Assembly: GCA_015056145.1 (NCBI GenBank)
Contig: SVGY01000020.1
Span: forward strand, 1 to 45,551
Length of the DNA: 45,551 nucleotides
From: Clostridiales bacterium
GTDB taxonomy: Bacteria; Bacillota; Clostridia; Christensenellales; Aristaeellaceae
Reading direction: 5' to 3'
In this document: positions 42,936 through 45,551 of the stretch, in pieces
How the letters are laid out: every line of letters starts with the position of its first letter
How positions within the stretch are numbered: position 1 is the stretch's first letter
The notes under the pieces: model-generated
Told to the model about the DNA's origin: nothing
Seen by the model: the letters and a program-made list of their open reading frames with translations, nothing else
The model's database searches: none
Program-made: the position numbers and the translations under genes

Positions 42936-43388
42936 ATGATTGCGCTTGCCTGCGACCACGGTGGAATCGACCTGAAGGATGCAGCCATTGAGGTGCTCAA
43001 TGAGCTGGGATTGGAATATAAGGATTTTGGCACCGACAGCCACGAAAGCTGTGATTATCCCGTCTACGGTGCACGGGCTGCCAAGGCGGTTGCCAGTGGT
43101 GAATGCGAAAAAGGCATTATTCTTTGCGGCACCGGCGTGGGCATCGGCATTGCTGCCAACAAGGTAAAGGGCATCCGCTGCGTAATCTGCACGGACACCT
43201 TCAGCGCTCGCATGAGCCGCCTGCATAATAACGCCAATATGATCGCCCTGGGTTCCCGTGTGCTGGGCAGCGAGCTGGCCAAAGAACTGCTGCGGGTGTG
43301 GCTGACCACCGATTTTTCCTACGACGAGCGTCATATCCGCCGTGTGGATATGATCATGGATATCGAGGCCGGCAAAGAAATTGAATAA
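42936..43388 (+). CDS. rpiB: Ribose 5-phosphate isomerase B
   Basis: Interconverts ribose 5-phosphate and ribulose 5-phosphate. 150 residues from ATG 42936 (CGGAGG eight bases upstream). IALACDHGGIDLKDAAI, the catalytic Cys in ILCGTGVGIGIAANK and SRLHNNANMIALGSRV are diagnostic. Own promoter and downstream hairpin. Confidence 0.97.
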   Translation: MIALACDHGGIDLKDAAIEVLNELGLEYKDFGTDSHESCDYPVYGARAAKAVASGECEKGIILCGTGVGIGIAANKVKGIRCVICTDTFSARMSRLHNNANMIALGSRVLGSELAKELLRVWLTTDFSYDERHIRRVDMIMDIEAGKEIE

Positions 43389-43445
43389 ACAAAAAAGCTG
43401 GCGGGAGAACTGTCAAGGAACAAGTTAACCAGCAACAAGAAAAGA

Positions 43446-43480
43446 CGTGCATCCGGTGATATGCCGGATGCACGTTTACT
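43446..43480 (+). terminator. Terminator after rpiB
   Basis: 12-bp perfect stem (43446-43457 with 43465-43476) with a 7-nt loop, then a weak T run (TTTACTTAT). Confidence 0.7.
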
Positions 43481-43499
43481 TATATGTACCTGTATAAAC

Positions 43500-43531
43500 G
43501 CAATGCACTGGTACAGTGCGCATAATTGCGC
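43500..43531. repeat. Nested hairpin in the gap after rpiB
   Basis: Outer CGCAAT/ATTGCG flanks an inner GCACTG-GTA-CAGTGC. No gene is seen in 43389-43592. A further CCCTC-CTAA-GAGGG hairpin follows at 43532-43547. Function unknown. Confidence 0.5.
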
Positions 43532-43592
43532 CCTCCTAAGAGGGAGAAAATCTGCTTTGGTTTGCTCAACAAATTGGGAGTTGTTTAACTCA

Positions 43593-44063
43593 CTAATTTT
43601 CATCTCGCAAAAACATTAGCACAGCAGGCAAATCAATTTCAGAAAATTTATGTTCATCAATAAGTTGCTGAACATCTTTCTTACTTGCCCAGTGAATATC
43701 AGCAGTATCATCTCCCGTTGTTAACAACTCGCCCTCAACTTCACAAATAAAGTGAATACCAAATGAATCCACAGGCCCCTCTAATGTTTGATATGCCGAA
43801 AAAGGTTTTATACACTCCATCGTAAAGCTATCACCAGCTGCTACAATAGCACTCTTCTCACCACGAATTGATTTTACACTTAATCCAGTTTCTTCTTTGA
43901 TTTCTCGTTTTAACCCATCAACTATTTTCTCATACTCGTTAATTCTGCCGCCTGGAAGTTCATAAACTTCTGGCTCGCCCTCTCGTTTTCTCAATTGGAT
44001 AATAAGTTGCTTTTCATTCTCAATCTCTCGAACAAGTAAACCTCTTACATTAACATGAATCAT
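43593..44063 (-). CDS. Low-GC Nudix hydrolase
   Basis: 156 residues from ATG 44063 (GCGGAGAAG about ten bases upstream). Nudix box: GGRINEYE, KIVDGLK, REIKEETGL. Substrate unknown. Base composition is near 38% GC by count over three lines, against about 57% in the adjacent rpiB, and codon use is AT-rich. This and the neighbouring transposase-like gene point to horizontal gain. In-frame upstream starts at 44108 and 44126 lack ribosome sites. Confidence 0.85.
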   Translation of the reverse strand: MIHVNVRGLLVREIENEKQLIIQLRKREGEPEVYELPGGRINEYEKIVDGLKREIKEETGLSVKSIRGEKSAIVAAGDSFTMECIKPFSAYQTLEGPVDSFGIHFICEVEGELLTTGDDTADIHWASKKDVQQLIDEHKFSEIDLPAVLMFLRDEN

Positions 44064-44127
44064 ACCAATACTTCTCCGCTTCAACAACTTCAAGTTTATC
44101 GCTTTCATTCTATCACAATAGCACAAG

Positions 44128-44157
44128 AAACAGCAAGCCTTTGCGGGCTTGCTGTTT
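44128..44157. terminator. Bidirectional hairpin between the Nudix and helix-turn-helix genes
   Basis: 12-bp perfect stem, AAACAGCAAGCC with GGCTTGCTGTTT and a 6-nt loop. A weak T-run lies on either strand. Likely ends the minus-strand helix-turn-helix transcript. Confidence 0.6.
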
Positions 44158-44248
44158 CGGTATTTCTTTGGGGTAAAGCGAAGGATAGCTTCTTCCTTTC
44201 CATCCCTTTTCCTGCCCTCGGGCAGCTTTTTCAGGTAAGTGGGGAATA

Positions 44249-44542
44249 TCAGGTGTCCAGCAGGCTACGCAGAGCCTTGCGGAGCATAAGATTCTGTTCG
44301 GCCAGGGTGGCGTTTTCGAGTTCGAGACGCTTGATGCGCTCCACAAGAGAATCATCGTTGAGCAGAGCTTCCATATCGGAAACGGAAAACTTGGTGCTTC
44401 CGGCCTGCTTGGCTTCATAGTCCCTCTTCCATTTATACAAAGTTTGAACGGAAAGGCCAGTTTCCTCGTGGGTCTTCTGCACGCCCTTTTGCATAATTAA
44501 GTCCAGTGCAGCGGCTTTGGTTTCTGCGGAATGCCGTACCAT
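44249..44542 (-). CDS. IS3-family OrfA-like helix-turn-helix protein, solitary
   Basis: 97 residues. HSAETKAAALDLIMQKG and GLSVQTLYKWKRDYEAK form the helix-turn-helix typical of IS3 OrfA; a leucine-rich coiled segment (about 60-95, ERIKRLELENATLAEQ) follows. AGGAGG precedes ATG and a good promoter lies upstream. No OrfB (DDE integrase) follows on any frame downstream and no terminal inverted repeats are clear, so it is either an IS remnant or a domesticated regulator. Confidence 0.75.
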   Translation of the reverse strand: MVRHSAETKAAALDLIMQKGVQKTHEETGLSVQTLYKWKRDYEAKQAGSTKFSVSDMEALLNDDSLVERIKRLELENATLAEQNLMLRKALRSLLDT

Positions 44543-44575
44543 GGTTCTTTCCTCCTAATATTAGTTTATGTCATA

Positions 44576-44603
44576 ATTCTAATGGAAAAAGAACGAATGT
44601 CAA
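44576..44603 (-). promoter_or_regulatory. Promoter of the OrfA-like gene
   Basis: On the minus strand, -35 TTGACA (44598-44603) and -10 TAGAAT (44576-44581) with a 16-bp spacer, about 33 nt before the start codon. Confidence 0.75.
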
Positions 44604-44648
44604 TAGGGGCGGAAAGAAATATTACTTATTTTTACGGAGGGAATTCCA

Positions 44649-45326
44649 ATGGAAGGAAAAGGCCTCAAAAGTGTTGTACAACAGAGAAGCGGGAAAAAAG
44701 GCGCACCCTACCTGTATCTTTTTGCAGGGGATGGGGGGAGAAGCGTTGTGGAAGCCGTGAAGAGAAAAAATGATAATGCAGCTGCGGAATACAACCTGAT
44801 CTGTATAGAAGTAGAACGCTGGAACGACCTGCTTTCCCCCTGGAAAGCGCCGCCGGTTTTCGGAAAAGAGGGCTTCGGCGGGGGTGGCATCGAAACCCTT
44901 GAATGGATCAGGACAAAATGCATACCCGACACAGAGGGAAAAAACTGGGAAGCAAACCGACGAATAATTGGAGGATACTCCCTGGCAGGGCTTTTCAGCC
45001 TGTGGGCGTTTTATGAATCAGGACTGTTTGAGGGGGCCATATGTTGCTCCGGATCCCTGTGGTTTCCGCTGTGGGACGAGTACATTAAGGGCCGTCAGGG
45101 TACATTGGGAGGCAAGGTGTACCTGAGCCTTGGGGACAGAGAGGAGAACACCAGAAACCAGCAGATGAAAACCGTGGGAGAAAGGACAAGACGACAGATA
45201 GAACTATTGCAGAAAGACAAAGCCATCCAAAAGGCGACGCTTGAATGGAACGCAGGGGGCCATTTTCAGGAAACGAATGCAAGGGTTGCAAGAGGGATAT
45301 GCTGGATGCTGGAAGCCATGAAATAA
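44649..45326 (+). CDS. Putative esterase, alpha/beta-hydrolase fold
   Basis: 225 residues. The nucleophile elbow is GYSLAG (GxSxG) in IIGGYSLAGLFSLWAFYESG; the acid Asp is probably in YLSLGDREENTRN and the His in NAGGHFQET. This matches the Fes/esterase-D type of hydrolase. No signal peptide. GGAGGG lies about eight bases before ATG 44649. The A-rich wobble positions differ from the ribosomal genes, so it may belong to the accessory segment. Substrate unknown. Confidence 0.8.
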   Translation: MEGKGLKSVVQQRSGKKGAPYLYLFAGDGGRSVVEAVKRKNDNAAAEYNLICIEVERWNDLLSPWKAPPVFGKEGFGGGGIETLEWIRTKCIPDTEGKNWEANRRIIGGYSLAGLFSLWAFYESGLFEGAICCSGSLWFPLWDEYIKGRQGTLGGKVYLSLGDREENTRNQQMKTVGERTRRQIELLQKDKAIQKATLEWNAGGHFQETNARVARGICWMLEAMK

Positions 45327-45330
45327 AAAA

Positions 45331-45348
45331 CGCCCTGCCTATAGGGCG
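45331..45348 (-). terminator. Minus-strand terminator near the window edge
   Basis: On the minus strand CGCCCT-ATAGGC-AGGGCG is followed by T6ATTTC. It would end a transcript entering from the right; on the plus strand it lacks a T-run. Confidence 0.6.
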
Positions 45349-45365
45349 GTGTCCGTAAAACAGTT

Positions 45366-45404
45366 AAATCTCCGCATGATTAACTCCTGCGGGGATTTTC
45401 TTTT
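45366..45404 (+). terminator. Terminator after the esterase
   Basis: An 11-bp stem with one G-T pair, loop of 11 nt, then TTCTTTTA on the plus strand. Confidence 0.6.
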
Positions 45405-45461
45405 AGGATAGTCGTGCATAGCGGCGCAAGAATGTGCCCCTTGTACGGAACGAAGTGACGC

Positions 45462-45495
45462 AAAAACAGCCCAGACTTTCAAGTGTCCGGGCTGT
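45462..45495 (-). terminator. Minus-strand terminator for a gene to the right of the window
   Basis: On the minus strand, ACAGCCC and GGGCTGT enclose a partly paired loop, and TTTTGCG follows. It implies a minus-strand transcript entering from outside. Confidence 0.5.
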
Positions 45496-45551
45496 CTGTC
45501 TCACAGAGCGTACATGCAGGGATTGTCCCTGTATAGAAGTGCGCCATTAAT

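Larger units (their letters stand above)
45349..45551. other. Hairpin-rich terminal region, no gene seen
   Basis: Three further inverted repeats and no supported reading frame: AAATCTCCGCA/TGCGGGGATTT with T-rich tail on the plus strand (45366-45404); ACAGCCC/GGGCTGT with T4 on the minus strand (45462-45495); and CAGGGA-TTG-TCCCTG (45517-45531). It may be an IS or repeat-element edge; the window ends before this can be judged. Confidence 0.5.

Noticed and set aside
44211..44232. CTGCCC-TC-GGGCAG plus T5 as a plus-strand terminator
   Set aside because: The loop of two bases is too tight and no plus-strand gene ends nearby, so it may be chance.
44113..44418. Frame overlapping the OrfA-like gene as a possible OrfB by frameshift
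   Set aside because: No DDE motif or integrase similarity, ends after about 100 codons, and has no slippery site that I can identify.

Overview
The window reads as chromosomal DNA of an anaerobic, endospore-forming Firmicute of class Clostridia, with moderately high GC in most genes. This rests on pyruvate:ferredoxin oxidoreductase and an anaerobic ribonucleotide reductase activase (strict anaerobe), CotJA/CotJB, CotJC, a Gin-like sigma-G inhibitor and a DacF-like carboxypeptidase (sporulation), strong AGGAGG-type ribosome binding sites, and a Firmicutes-style S10-spc gene order with zinc-type S14 and a KOW protein between map and infA. Genus cannot be read from the sequence. I saw no rRNA, tRNA or CRISPR array.

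Layout. 1-2.3 kb: 3' end of PFOR. 2.4-7.8 kb (minus): a UGT-like glycosyltransferase, then feoA-feoB-small Cys-rich Feo protein-nrdG-kinase, tightly overlapped. 8-10.9 kb (plus): a Fur/Zur-like repressor with znuA-znuC-znuB behind one consensus promoter that carries a perfect 7-1-7 Fur-type box; a Nudix gene follows. 11.4-14.3 kb (minus): csoR-copA-copZ with a perfect CsoR-type operator. 14.4-19.4 kb: DUF4342-like protein, L,D-transpeptidase without a signal peptide, an acidic secreted PrsA-like foldase, and a HAD phosphatase / serine hydrolase / GNAT operon. 19.5-23.1 kb (minus): GH127 beta-L-arabinofuranosidase, CotJC, and a protein that fuses a cysteine-rich 19-residue repeat array to CotJA-like and CotJB-like segments. 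23.2-28.6 kb (plus): split-barrel flavoprotein, zinc-dependent phospholipase C-like protein, a membrane-anchored protein, Gin, an MFS exporter coupled to an AAC(6')-like acetyltransferase, and DacF.

28.8-42.1 kb (plus) is the S10-spc cluster: a promoter and a roughly 255-nt structured leader, then rpsJ rplC rplD rplW rplB rpsS rplV rpsC rplP rpmC rpsQ, a 170-nt spacer, rplN rplX rplE rpsN rpsH rplF rplR rpsE rpmD rplO secY, then a new promoter with adk map KOW infA rpmJ, and a strong terminator. The usual alpha operon (rpsM-rpsK-rpsD-rpoA-rplQ) does not follow, and no tuf/fusA precede rpsJ. 42.1-45.5 kb: an orphan ABC ATPase, rpiB, then an accessory end with a low-GC Nudix gene, a solitary IS3 OrfA-like helix-turn-helix protein, an esterase-like hydrolase and a cluster of hairpins.

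The most unusual items are the cysteine-repeat CotJA-CotJB fusion, a promoter motif shared by feoA and csoR, and the unassigned leader and spacer RNAs in the ribosomal cluster. Three metal systems (Fe, Zn/Mn, Cu) lie within 10 kb, each with a recognisable or candidate control site.
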